DNA of 39,703 bases from Nanobdellota archaeon (GCA_020053375.1 JAGVNG010000027.1:1-39703); one strand, 5' to 3'. Counted from the stretch's first letter, positions 1 through 8,826 are shown. The notes: generated by a model not told the origin, from the sequence alone. Program-made: numbers and translations.

Positions 1-320
1 CTGTTGCTCACTACATCAGTTCTTCTCAACCTTGGGTTTGTTAGTTTTGACATTTTATTTGTTGATACCTCGCCCTTTAGGGCGGGGTGATTCATTTTTG
101 TGTTATAGTTAGGACTATCAACAGACATTGTAATAGGAGCATACAATAAACCCTCTTTTCCCCTTGCTTTATGATATCTTTTTGCTCCCTTGAGAAATAA
201 TTCAAGATTAACTTTATCCACTCCTATATCCCAAAATGGAATAACATCTAAATTTATATCAATGACTCCTGAATAAGTCGGCATAGTCATTAGTTTTTGC
301 ATTATTTCTGATTTAAGCAT
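1..320 (-). CDS. Hypothetical protein, C-terminus beyond left edge
   Basis: Minus-strand frame open from ATG at 320 to the window edge (MLKSEIMQKLMTMPTYSGVIDINLDVIPFWDIG...); not in the ORF track because it has no stop in the window. Confidence 0.5.
   Translation of the reverse strand, partial: MLKSEIMQKLMTMPTYSGVIDINLDVIPFWDIGVDKVNLELFLKGAKRYHKARGKEGLLYAPITMSVDSPNYNTKMNHPALKGEVSTNKMSKLTNPRLRRTDVVSN
68..87. repeat. REP / IS200-IS605-like hairpin
   Basis: CCTCGCCCTTTAGGGCGGGG, near-perfect GC stem in AT-rich DNA; resembles palindromes of IS200/IS605 ends. Confidence 0.45.
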
Positions 321-587
321 CTATCTGCTAAAAAAATATTCTTTAAAAGAATTTATGTCTTTTACAGGTTGGTTAAATTTTACAAAGAATTATTTACACG
401 CTTCTTGCCTCAGAATTTTATTTATAGAATTATACGCTTCTTGCTCTTCTGGCTTTTCTCTTGTGCTTCTCTTTCCTGAGACGCTTTCTCTGCCATTTCC
501 ATCTCATTTGTCTCTTCTTTTTCCAACGCCTAGAACTTCTTTTCATGTAATACTTTTTTGGCTAATTTGGTTTTTAAACTTTTGTAA

Positions 588-1658
588 TTAGAATCCTAGT
601 TTCAGCTTCTCAAGCTCCGTTTTTAATGCCATGAACTTGTTCCGAGGGATTATTTCCTCGTTTACAGACTCTTCTATATTTGTAGAGATTATTTTGTCAA
701 AACCTATTCCTTTGACTACTTTGTATATTTCTTGGTTGGTGAATCCTACTTTTGAAAGCAGTCTCCATCCTGCAATTGAGACTATCTCTCTTATGCTTCC
801 CTGATTCAAGGCATTGAGTATCTTCTCTTTTTCAAGCAGTTCCTCATATGACAGGTTGTCTAGTATCTTTATTGATTTTTTATAGTCCACATCCGCATAG
901 TCTTTTATTATAAGATTTGTCTCGTCTTCTATATCAAGAAGAATTTCGCTTAGACGGTTCTCAAAAAGCTTCCCCTCATTTCCAAGTTCAATTAGATATT
1001 TCTTTAAGTCTTGTGATATCTTCTGAATTACTTTTCCTTTTTGTATTGTCTTGACAGCATGGCTCAGGTTTATATAATTTCTCAGCTCAAGCCTATTGAG
1101 ATTTTCAAGATACATATCAAAGAGTTCTCTCTGTTTTTCAAGGATTTGCAGATATTCGTTTGCCTTTCTTGTTATCTCGGAAGTGTCGTTCAGTCGGTAT
1201 ACTCTTGTTTTGTAAAATATTGTTATCTCTTTTCTTCTCTCAGACACTGCAATAACAAGTCCTGAAATTTGCTTTGCTGTTCTTTCTCCCGCCTTGTGCC
1301 TTGAACCTGTCTGCGATGTTCTTATCTTGCTGTCAGGGGTAAGAAGCACATTCACGAGATTTATTTTTTTCAGATCTTTTGACAAAATTATTGCCCCGTC
1401 CATCTTGCTTAATTCCATCAGTCTCTGGGAAGTAAATTTGCAGTTGACTTTGAATCCACCATCAAGAAGCGGTGGCAAAAAATTATTTTCAATAACAATC
1501 AACACGCCTTTCCCCGCACTTATTATCCCCCTCAACGCTGCTCTTAGGCTTGTGCCCGGAGCCACCAATTTCAGAACCAGAGATAATTCCTCGTCAGATA
1601 CTGCTTCATCCACATGATTCTCTAATATTTTTTGTTGTACTTCTTTTTTTTCTTCCAT
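588..1658 (-). CDS. disA: DisA-type diadenylate cyclase (c-di-AMP synthase)
   Basis: DAC motifs DGA (MDGAIILS) and RHR-like (TGSRHKAGERTAKQ), followed by helical linker and C-terminal HhH-like region. Confidence 0.85.
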   Translation of the reverse strand: MEEKKEVQQKILENHVDEAVSDEELSLVLKLVAPGTSLRAALRGIISAGKGVLIVIENNFLPPLLDGGFKVNCKFTSQRLMELSKMDGAIILSKDLKKINLVNVLLTPDSKIRTSQTGSRHKAGERTAKQISGLVIAVSERRKEITIFYKTRVYRLNDTSEITRKANEYLQILEKQRELFDMYLENLNRLELRNYINLSHAVKTIQKGKVIQKISQDLKKYLIELGNEGKLFENRLSEILLDIEDETNLIIKDYADVDYKKSIKILDNLSYEELLEKEKILNALNQGSIREIVSIAGWRLLSKVGFTNQEIYKVVKGIGFDKIISTNIEESVNEEIIPRNKFMALKTELEKLKLGF

Positions 1659-1773
1659 TCCCTATAAAAAATAAATTATGAATAAATTTGCTATCACATC
1701 TTAATAAATGTTTTGTAAAAAAATGATAATATTTGAGAGCACTCAGGTTAAAAATTAAATTATAGAAAATTGA

Positions 1774-2193
1774 TTATTCTTCCGGCAAATCTTGGAATTT
1801 AGAATTTCTTGAAGCTAATTTCATTCCTAGGAATATAATTCCGGTCAGACCTCCCGCTACACCCATTGCCATTATTTCCATCATAACTTCCTCTTTTGGA
1901 GAATATTCATTTTTAATTGTAACAGCACTATCTAATTTTTCTCCTTTTGTTGTGGATATTAAACTATCCAATCCTTTTGTTGCCGGTTTGTTTTTTTGAC
2001 TTTCACTTCTCCTTTCCATATGCTGCTGATATAATGGGCTAGTTGGATTATTTGGATTAAGAATGTTACCAGGATGAGTTGGACTAGAAGGATGAGATGA
2101 ATTCATACTACGCTGAGAATAAACCTCATTAAATATCCCTAGACTAGATAGACTAATTAATGTTCCATAAACAATCTTTTGATAGTTTTTCAT
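1774..2193 (-). CDS. Small secreted/membrane-anchored hypothetical protein
   Basis: N-terminal signal-like hydrophobic segment, P/S/N-rich middle, C-terminal TM segment. Confidence 0.5.
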   Translation of the reverse strand: MKNYQKIVYGTLISLSSLGIFNEVYSQRSMNSSHPSSPTHPGNILNPNNPTSPLYQQHMERRSESQKNKPATKGLDSLISTTKGEKLDSAVTIKNEYSPKEEVMMEIMAMGVAGGLTGIIFLGMKLASRNSKFQDLPEE

Positions 2194-2237
2194 ATTTTTC
2201 TCATAAATTTCTGCTTTATAAAAGTTATGAAATTGAG

Positions 2238-2249
2238 CGCCCCGACCGA
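2238..2249 (-). repeat. Duplicated tRNA-Glu 3'-end fragment (att-like)
   Basis: CGCCCCGACCGA identical to 2860-2871 (3' end of tRNA-Glu), same orientation. Confidence 0.6.
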
Positions 2250-2266
2250 ACTACAATATGGTGTAG

Positions 2267-2599
2267 CTAATCTTTCAAAAAAGAAATTATTTTATTTATA
2301 ATTTCTTTAAATTTTTCTGGTTTTAAAGAGCCAATTTTATATTTTATCAGGGATTTTTCTATGGAGAATATCTTATCTAATCTAAGATAACTATCTACTT
2401 TTAATCCACCGCCAATAAAGTCTTTTTTACTAACGGGAACTTCAACAGAAGATTCATATGATTTGCCAGTTATCTGGTTAACTATAATATCATCCCCTTT
2501 CGGAATCTTAATAATTAAAGCAGGCCTTCGTTTAACTTGAACTAAATTTGAGAAAGGAAAGTCTATTATAATTACATCTCCTCTTACAAGTCTTTCCAT
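2267..2599 (-). CDS. mazF: MazF/PemK-family mRNA interferase toxin
   Basis: RGDVIIIDFPFSNL...KRRPALII and length typical of MazF; 16-nt overlap with upstream antitoxin. Confidence 0.85.
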   Translation of the reverse strand: MERLVRGDVIIIDFPFSNLVQVKRRPALIIKIPKGDDIIVNQITGKSYESSVEVPVSKKDFIGGGLKVDSYLRLDKIFSIEKSLIKYKIGSLKPEKFKEIINKIISFLKD

Positions 2600-2802
2600 A
2601 TTTCATCTTCCTCTTTATTCAACCATGTCTTTGCCAAAGATTTCTCTGACATTAAAGCTGTTTCTGGAATAGACTTTCTTAAAATTATTTCATCATCTTT
2701 TCTTATTACAATTAATTTATCTCCTTCATTAATCCCTTTACGTAAATCTAATGGAATTACTATCTGTCCTCTTGAACTCATTTTTGTTGTGTCAATTTGC
2801 AT
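2584..2802 (-). CDS. AbrB/MazE-family antitoxin
   Basis: SSRGQIVIPLDLRKGINEGDKLIVIRKDDEIILRK: swapped-hairpin AbrB domain. Confidence 0.85.
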   Translation of the reverse strand: MQIDTTKMSSRGQIVIPLDLRKGINEGDKLIVIRKDDEIILRKSIPETALMSEKSLAKTWLNKEEDEIWKDL

Positions 2803-2823
2803 AAATAAGATTAATCTTACTTA
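2802..2823. promoter_or_regulatory. Palindromic operator at antitoxin start
   Basis: TAAATAAGATTAATCTTACTTA (20/22 symmetric) next to TATA-like TTTAAATA. Confidence 0.55.
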
Positions 2824-2859
2824 TATTTAAATCTTTCGTAAAAAGAACTTTTGACAGAA

Positions 2860-3010
2860 CGCCCCGACCGAGATTCGAACTCGGGTCACGGCCGTGCTCC
2901 AATGAGAGTTTTTATTTTCTCGTTTGAATCGGAACTAAAGTTCCTCAACAAACGCCTCCTTGCGGAGTCATTTGAGAGGGCCGCATTCTTGGCCTCTGAA
3001 CTATCGGGGC
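2860..3010 (-). tRNA. tRNA-Glu(CUC) with 78-nt intron (2895-2972) at position 37/38
   Basis: Acceptor GCCCCGA/TCGGGGC, T-arm CCGAG-TTCGAAT-CTCGG; exons match tRNA-Glu(UUC) at 36426-36498 except the anticodon. Spliced loop CTCTCAC. Confidence 0.9.
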
Positions 3011-3051
3011 TTCTGATTTTTTAACAAGAATTATCTTTAAAAGGGTTATGT

Positions 3052-3735
3052 TCACAGCGCACTGAAGTAGAAGATTAAGAAGAATGAAAATGTGTGGAGC
3101 AGGAAGCTTATCACTGCTAATTTTAATGGTTTTATTGTTGTTAGACCTGCAAGCATGGAAACTCCAAGTTCGTCAGGTAAAGGTGTTGCAAGAATTATTC
3201 CCGCGAAGATATAGAGCAGATAATGCCTTATGAGAACGTGCTTGTTGTTTTGAACTATTTTTTCTATCTTCTTTATGACTTTTTTCCTTTCCAACTCCCT
3301 GAATTCATCCATGAATGAGAATTTTATTGTCTTGAAAATAATCATGTCTCCTATTACTGAACCAACTCCCGCTGCGATGGTGGCAATCCATATGCTTATA
3401 GGGTGAGAGGTTATCAAAAATCCAATGCTAAAAGGAGTGGTGAATCCGAATGAAAACAGGATGCCTGCAATAAAGTTGCTGAAATAACTGAATTGGTTAA
3501 GAACAAATACAAAGTTTTTTACAACAGTTAAGGTGAATAAATAATATGCTACTGCTATTGCTGTAACCAGAAAAAATAATTTGTGATATTTGAAAGCCAG
3601 AAGTCTCTTTGCCTTATGGACTCCCTTAGGAGAATGCTTCCTAAGTGTCTGGTGAATATGTCCGTGGGCTCCCCGTCTTAGTATCTTTTCTCCCAAAGCC
3701 TTGCCCGGCTTATTCTCCTCTTTTCTTTCTTTCAT
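3052..3735 (-). CDS. Polytopic membrane protein
   Basis: Basic N-terminus, multiple TM helices. Confidence 0.6.
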   Translation of the reverse strand: MKERKEENKPGKALGEKILRRGAHGHIHQTLRKHSPKGVHKAKRLLAFKYHKLFFLVTAIAVAYYLFTLTVVKNFVFVLNQFSYFSNFIAGILFSFGFTTPFSIGFLITSHPISIWIATIAAGVGSVIGDMIIFKTIKFSFMDEFRELERKKVIKKIEKIVQNNKHVLIRHYLLYIFAGIILATPLPDELGVSMLAGLTTIKPLKLAVISFLLHTFSFFLIFYFSAL

Positions 3736-3913
3736 TTAAGAAACATATAAATATAATATAAAAATCTTTGTTAGGTTGATATTTAAAAGGGATATGCTAA
3801 GGTTAGTGCCGAAGAAACAATGTTATCAACAAAAACTTAATTTTAACTTTTCACAGCTGATTAAAAGTTATTTTATCGTTAAAGATTTTTTCTATGGGTC
3901 GAAATCTTAAAAC

Positions 3914-4252
3914 TTACTTTACAAGAAGAACTTGGTCGTTGGGCCTTACTTTGTCCTTTACTTTTATTCCGATGTGGTCGCCTTTTTTTGCTTCCTTTAC
4001 AACTTTATTTTCTATCTGCATACTTGAAACTTTTTCCTCGAAGTCGGTTGTATGTCCCTTGAAGTGAATCTTATCTCCGACTTTCAATGGAGCCGTGAGT
4101 TTTATGGCTGCAACACTTACATGACTGAACCATCCAGAAACTTTTCCCACTTCATTTCCTTCTTTTTTCTCTTTTACTTCTGTCTTTTTTTCTTTCCCAA
4201 CCACTTTTTTTACTACCTTTTTCTTAACGACTACCATCCTTTTTGAAGGCAA
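3914..4252 (-). CDS. EF-Tu domain II-like translation-factor-related protein
   Basis: Lys-rich N-terminus then LKVGDKIHFKGHTTDFEEKVSSMQIENKVVKEAKKGDHIGIKV. Confidence 0.7.
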   Translation of the reverse strand: MPSKRMVVVKKKVVKKVVGKEKKTEVKEKKEGNEVGKVSGWFSHVSVAAIKLTAPLKVGDKIHFKGHTTDFEEKVSSMQIENKVVKEAKKGDHIGIKVKDKVRPNDQVLLVK

Positions 4253-4334
4253 GGGGGATATTTAAATTTAATTATTTTTGATTGATGATAATTTTGGGCA
4301 TAATGCTTAAATATCACTGTTTATTGATAAAACG

Positions 4335-4490
4335 ATGGTAACGGATGATTGTCCAAAGTGCAGAGGAAAAAGAACAATCATGGAAAAGGATGGAACTGTT
4401 CATACTTGTTTTGATTGTTTGATTAGTGGCAGGATAGACCAGCACGACAAGAAGATAAAGAGTGCTGAAGAATTGAGGATAAAGCTGTAA
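4335..4490 (+). CDS. 51-aa zinc-ribbon-like microprotein
   Basis: MVTDDCPKCRGKRTIMEKDGTVHTCFDCLISGRIDQHDKKIKSAEELRIKL*; CPKC...CFDC; below the ORF-track cutoff. Confidence 0.7.
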   Translation: MVTDDCPKCRGKRTIMEKDGTVHTCFDCLISGRIDQHDKKIKSAEELRIKL

Positions 4491-4552
4491 GATTTTTTCT
4501 TGGATAATTTAATTATGTAGTTTAGCAGTCAAATAGTAAATTATATAAATAT

Positions 4553-5476
4553 TTGAATATTCTTCTAGAGATGAGATTAAAATTAAAAAAGGGAAAACAA
4601 AGAGAGTTAATACTTAAAGCAAAAGAAGGCAAAACATGGAAAGAGTTATCTAAAATTTTAGAGATTAATGAGCAATATCTTTATAGGGAATTAAAAAATG
4701 AAAAAAGGTTGTTATCCGATAAAATCTATAATCACTTGTCAAGATTAGTTAATGAAGATTTTAATAGATTTATAACACAAAAATTAAGCGATAATTGGGG
4801 CAGGAGTAAAGGGGGATTAAATTCCATCGGTTCTACTAAAATTTTGCAAGATGTGAAATTTAATGAGAAATTAGCCGAGTTCATCGGAGCAGTTTTAGGT
4901 GATGGTCATGTTCAATTTAATAAAATGAAAGGAGTATATTACATAAGAATAGCTGGTGATTTAAAGAAAGATGAGAAATATCATATGAATTATCTTAAAA
5001 ATTTAGTAAAAGAGATATTTAATTTTGAGATAACTGAACAAAAAAGATCTAAAAGCAATGAAAGATTTATGGATATTTATGGCAAAAAACTTGTTGAATT
5101 TTTTATTTCTATGGGCATAAAGCCAGGTAACAAGATAAAAAATCAATCAACAATACCATCTTGGATATGGAAAAATAAAAATTTCCTTAAGGCATGTATA
5201 AGAGGGTTGATAGATACTGACGGGTCTATCTTCAGAATGTCAAGAAAAGACCCAAATCTTCTTAGGATTGGTTTCACAAATTATAATAAAACTCTTCTTC
5301 AGGATACGAGGAAAGCACTAATAGAAATCGGCTTTAATCCTTCTAAGATAATCAACAATAGGCAATTTTATATATCTCGACAAATGGAAATAGAGAAATA
5401 TTTAAAAGAGATTGGATTTTCCAACAATAAACACCAAGAAAGACTTAAAGCATTTAATAGCAGCCTCGTCTTCTAG
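4553..5476 (+). CDS. LAGLIDADG-type homing endonuclease
   Basis: Two LAGLIDADG-like motifs (FIGAVLGDGHVQF; CIRGLIDTDGSIF). Confidence 0.85.
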   Translation: MNILLEMRLKLKKGKQRELILKAKEGKTWKELSKILEINEQYLYRELKNEKRLLSDKIYNHLSRLVNEDFNRFITQKLSDNWGRSKGGLNSIGSTKILQDVKFNEKLAEFIGAVLGDGHVQFNKMKGVYYIRIAGDLKKDEKYHMNYLKNLVKEIFNFEITEQKRSKSNERFMDIYGKKLVEFFISMGIKPGNKIKNQSTIPSWIWKNKNFLKACIRGLIDTDGSIFRMSRKDPNLLRIGFTNYNKTLLQDTRKALIEIGFNPSKIINNRQFYISRQMEIEKYLKEIGFSNNKHQERLKAFNSSLVF

Positions 5477-5534
5477 CGGTCAAGGAAACGGGACTCTGGC
5501 TCCCGTAACCCAGGTTCGAATCCTGGCGAGGCTA
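5462..5534 (+). tRNA. tRNA-Gln(CUG)
   Basis: Acceptor AGCCTCG/CGAGGCT, anticodon loop CTCTGGC, T-arm CCAGG-TTCGAAT-CCTGG. Confidence 0.9.
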
Positions 5535-5594
5535 TTCTATTTATTATTATGTTTTTTGTAGACACTATCTTTGCTGGTAAAAAGTTAGATTTTA

Positions 5595-6092
5595 TTAAAT
5601 ATTCAGTCTAATGTTAAAGTCTGTCTTGGCATACATATTGAAACTTCTGGGAATAGTGCCGTCTTTATGAATATGATAAACATCCGCGCCATCAACAATC
5701 TTTGGTAAATCTAATTTAGAAAGATGATGTTGTTTTAGCCAGTCTAATTCATAAAAAAGATTTTGTAATTCAACTGTTATCGGGACGCATCCCATTGCCC
5801 CACTGCTTAAAGTGTAATCCATCATATTTTCTAAATTTTCTCTTTCAAAAAGCGGACCATCATGATGATGTATTACCTTGAGCTCAAGCATATCAATATT
5901 AGTATTTAGCTGTTCCAACATTAAGAAACGACGTGTATGATAATTAGAGAATAAAACGAACGTGCCACATCTATTACTCTTTCTACATCCGAATCCGATA
6001 GATATCAATGCATACATGCCGACTTCGCGCATATATTTCCAATCTGTTTGCACTTCAGATTTATTATGTGTCTGGTGTGATTTGCTAGGCAT
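5595..6092 (-). CDS. Hypothetical protein
   Basis: 165-aa ORF, no recognised domain. Confidence 0.45.
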   Translation of the reverse strand: MPSKSHQTHNKSEVQTDWKYMREVGMYALISIGFGCRKSNRCGTFVLFSNYHTRRFLMLEQLNTNIDMLELKVIHHHDGPLFERENLENMMDYTLSSGAMGCVPITVELQNLFYELDWLKQHHLSKLDLPKIVDGADVYHIHKDGTIPRSFNMYAKTDFNIRLNI

Positions 6093-6235
6093 AGATTATC
6101 TCCCAACGTATACAATAATTAACTTAGATTGATTGTACAAGTTCATTAAAATCTTATCAGTTGATCTACCAATGTCTTGACTATAGGTATCTATTATGTT
6201 ATATCTGTTTCCGTATTTTTTATCAAAAGAGATCA

Positions 6236-6586
6236 TTATGATAACCCTCCCAACATATGGAATTCCAACTCCTCAAAATTTTTTCTTGATGGATTGAACT
6301 GAAGTGGTCCAAGCGCTTTATAACCTGTTTTGATAGATTTTTTGTTATATTTCTTTTTAAGGGGATGACTTTCAGGGATATTCAGAAATTTATCATAACA
6401 ATCCTTAACCGTTGGTAAACTGGAAGAACTTTTATGGAACGAAGCACAAATACTTCTGTGTTTTACAATAATTTCATTACCCAAATAGTTTATTTTACAA
6501 CTAAACTCATCATAGATTTCACAATCTGCTCCAATATCTGATAACACCTTCAAGGTTGAATCTATATGCTTTTCCAATGTATCCAT
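6236..6586 (-). CDS. Hypothetical protein
   Basis: Internal start MDTLEKHIDSTLKVLSDIGADCEIYDEF more plausible than the longer ORF reaching into the promoter. Confidence 0.45.
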   Translation of the reverse strand: MDTLEKHIDSTLKVLSDIGADCEIYDEFSCKINYLGNEIIVKHRSICASFHKSSSSLPTVKDCYDKFLNIPESHPLKKKYNKKSIKTGYKALGPLQFNPSRKNFEELEFHMLGGLS

Positions 6587-6623
6587 GCCGAAGAGAATCA
6601 TAGCGAGTATAAAAGATATAGTG

Positions 6624-6638
6624 GTGGTTATATACCAC
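6624..6638. promoter_or_regulatory. Inverted repeat in divergent promoter
   Basis: GTGGT-TATAT-ACCAC between 6586(-) and 6672(+). Confidence 0.5.
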
Positions 6639-6671
6639 AACAATTATAAATATGTACTTATTACTGCCATT

Positions 6672-7406
6672 ATGCTTGAAGAAAATCTTTCGAAGTTAGG
6701 ATTCAGTCCTTCTGAAATTAAAGTATATGTGCATCTCCTGAAATCTGGAGCCAGTTATCCGAATAGAATAAGCAGTGAGACAAAGATAAACAGAACTAAT
6801 GTCTATGAAGCATTAGACAGACTTGTGGCAAAAGGCATTGTTTCATTTATCATAAAGAACAACATTAAGTGGTTTGAAGCAAATATTCCTGAAAGGATAT
6901 TATCTCTCATAGAAAAAGATGAAGAAATATTGAGAAATACAAAAGAAGATATAATTAGAGATATTAAAAGAATAATATCCTCACAAAAAAAACATCTAGA
7001 GGCAAACATTTTTGTCGGCAAAAAAGGATTGCGGATGATATTTGAGGAAATACTAGAACTGAAAAAACCCATATCGTTAATAGCATCAGAACTTCAGTTC
7101 AAAGACTTATTTGGATCCTACTTTGAACTGTGGCATAAGAAAAGAATAGAATTCAAGATATATCAACGATCTATATTTTCGGAAAGATTTGAAGGTAAGG
7201 TTGAAAATAGAAAATACTTGAAATATAGATTCAGTGATGATGAGTTCATTAATCCAACCACAACAATAATTTATGGCGACAATTGCGTTTTTATACAATG
7301 GTCTGAAGAGCCAATTGCAATAAAGATGGAAAATATGCAAATAGCCAAATCTCATCAAAATTATTTTGAAGTTCTGTGGAAAACTGCAACGAATTCTCGA
7401 AGATGA
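6672..7406 (+). CDS. TrmB-family transcriptional regulator
   Basis: N-terminal wHTH (LSKLGFSPSEIKVYVHLLKSGASYPNRISSETKINRTNVYEALDRLVAKGIV) and C-terminal sensor-like region. Confidence 0.85.
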   Translation: MLEENLSKLGFSPSEIKVYVHLLKSGASYPNRISSETKINRTNVYEALDRLVAKGIVSFIIKNNIKWFEANIPERILSLIEKDEEILRNTKEDIIRDIKRIISSQKKHLEANIFVGKKGLRMIFEEILELKKPISLIASELQFKDLFGSYFELWHKKRIEFKIYQRSIFSERFEGKVENRKYLKYRFSDDEFINPTTTIIYGDNCVFIQWSEEPIAIKMENMQIAKSHQNYFEVLWKTATNSRR

Positions 7407-7506
7407 GAAAAAAGATTGATAGTGTCCTACTTTAGCACAGGAGGGCACTACATGTGTACAGAGCTATCTCAATAATACTTATATATTTCAGTAAAATATT
7501 CTTGAA

Positions 7507-7947
7507 ATGGATAGACTAGAGTTTAAGGGAATTCAAAATACTCATAAAGGAGATGTTTACTTGGAGGGGTATATCCAAATATTACCCAAAGAAGAAGAAT
7601 TTCAAATTCCTGTTAAAGGGCTGATTACCATAAATGACGGCAGAAATTTCACCCATGATTTTACTGGGTCAATAACTCAATTAATAATGAGTGCTCCTGC
7701 TAAAATGACATTATACACAAAAGGCAATATCGGAGAAAAATTATATTATAGATTTGAAAAAACGAAGTTTTCTTCTGGAAAAGTAACTTATTCAGGCATA
7801 TGGTGCCCTCTTAATCAGGAAACTATGACTGTGTTAGTAAAAATGCCAATTGCCATTCCTGAAAACTCCAAATATGCTGAACTGGAATTTATACTTAAAA
7901 ATAATGATTACCTTTTATTAATGGAAGAGATAGGATTACACAGATAG
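7507..7947 (+). CDS. Hypothetical protein
   Basis: 146-aa ORF with upstream TATA-like sequence, predicted beta-rich. Confidence 0.5.
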   Translation: MDRLEFKGIQNTHKGDVYLEGYIQILPKEEEFQIPVKGLITINDGRNFTHDFTGSITQLIMSAPAKMTLYTKGNIGEKLYYRFEKTKFSSGKVTYSGIWCPLNQETMTVLVKMPIAIPENSKYAELEFILKNNDYLLLMEEIGLHR

Positions 7948-7979
7948 CACGAAATCTTTTTATAGTTGTCGTACTTTTT

Positions 7980-8285
7980 TTGTGTATGGTTGCAAGCGGC
8001 ACAATTTTGATTATAGTGGTTTTTCTGATTGCATTGTGGGTTATATCCAAGATAATACCCTTCAAACATAAATTATTGACTATCTTCCTTATTGCCTTGA
8101 TTATCCTCGGATATTTTAGTTTTACTGCGGCATTTAAGGGGCAGGAGGTTAATTTAACTGACTTTAAAGGACTGATGGAAGCATCCACAGTTTATTTTTC
8201 ATGGATTGGCTCTGCTTTTGGAAATGCGCAGATGCTGACAAGCAGGGTGGTGGCAAATAACTCGCAGGATGAACGATTGGAATAG
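7980..8285 (+). CDS. Small membrane protein
   Basis: Two N-terminal TM segments. Confidence 0.5.
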   Translation: MCMVASGTILIIVVFLIALWVISKIIPFKHKLLTIFLIALIILGYFSFTAAFKGQEVNLTDFKGLMEASTVYFSWIGSAFGNAQMLTSRVVANNSQDERLE

Positions 8286-8333
8286 AAATTCGTAAATCGC
8301 AATACTTAAAAACCATTCCTGCCTGTATATACA

Positions 8334-8603
8334 ATGGCAAAAAGAAAGTCAAGAAAAGTCGCGAAGAGAGCTTCTTCTCAACCGGTTGCTTTAAGATCGA
8401 CTTCAGATAAGATAAAGGTAGTTACAAAAAACTTTATTGCCTTTCTTGTTTTGTTTGCAGTTTCTTACATATTGTATAAAATTGTCTCAAGTGGCTTCTT
8501 TAATAATTTATTTTTTCTTTTGGTATTGGTATTTGGCTTTGTAGCCCTCGCGTTCTTTATAGTTTGGATGGTTTTGCTTCTTGTCAAGTCAATGAAGAAA
8601 TAA
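8334..8603 (+). CDS. Small membrane protein
   Basis: Basic N-terminus, two TM helices. Confidence 0.6.
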   Translation: MAKRKSRKVAKRASSQPVALRSTSDKIKVVTKNFIAFLVLFAVSYILYKIVSSGFFNNLFFLLVLVFGFVALAFFIVWMVLLLVKSMKK

Positions 8604-8622
8604 GGCTGGACTGAAGATTTTC

Positions 8623-8826
8623 TTATATTCTTTTCTCAAGAGCCTTGCCAGATCTTGTTCTAAATTTAACAGCAGGTTCTCCTGACTTAACGTAATATAC
8701 TTTTTTTGTGTTATCTATAAGATTATAATAATTGCTAGGCATCCTGTCTTTTGGAGCAGGCAATCCCAGTTCTCCACATTGTTCTTTCGGTTTGACAACT
8801 CTTTCAACATATTCCTTTAGGAACAT
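8623..8826 (-). CDS. Small conserved-looking hypothetical protein
   Basis: 67-aa ORF in an otherwise empty interval. Confidence 0.45.
   Translation of the reverse strand: MFLKEYVERVVKPKEQCGELGLPAPKDRMPSNYYNLIDNTKKVYYVKSGEPAVKFRTRSGKALEKRI

Noticed and set aside
1041-1617. Plus-strand ORFs opposite disA
   Set aside because: Fully overlapped by a well-supported CDS on the other strand.
4515-4535. TTTAGCAGTCAA as a displaced tRNA-Gln 5' fragment upstream of the homing endonuclease
   Set aside because: Only about 10/12 match to TCTAGCGGTCAA; too short and imperfect to support.
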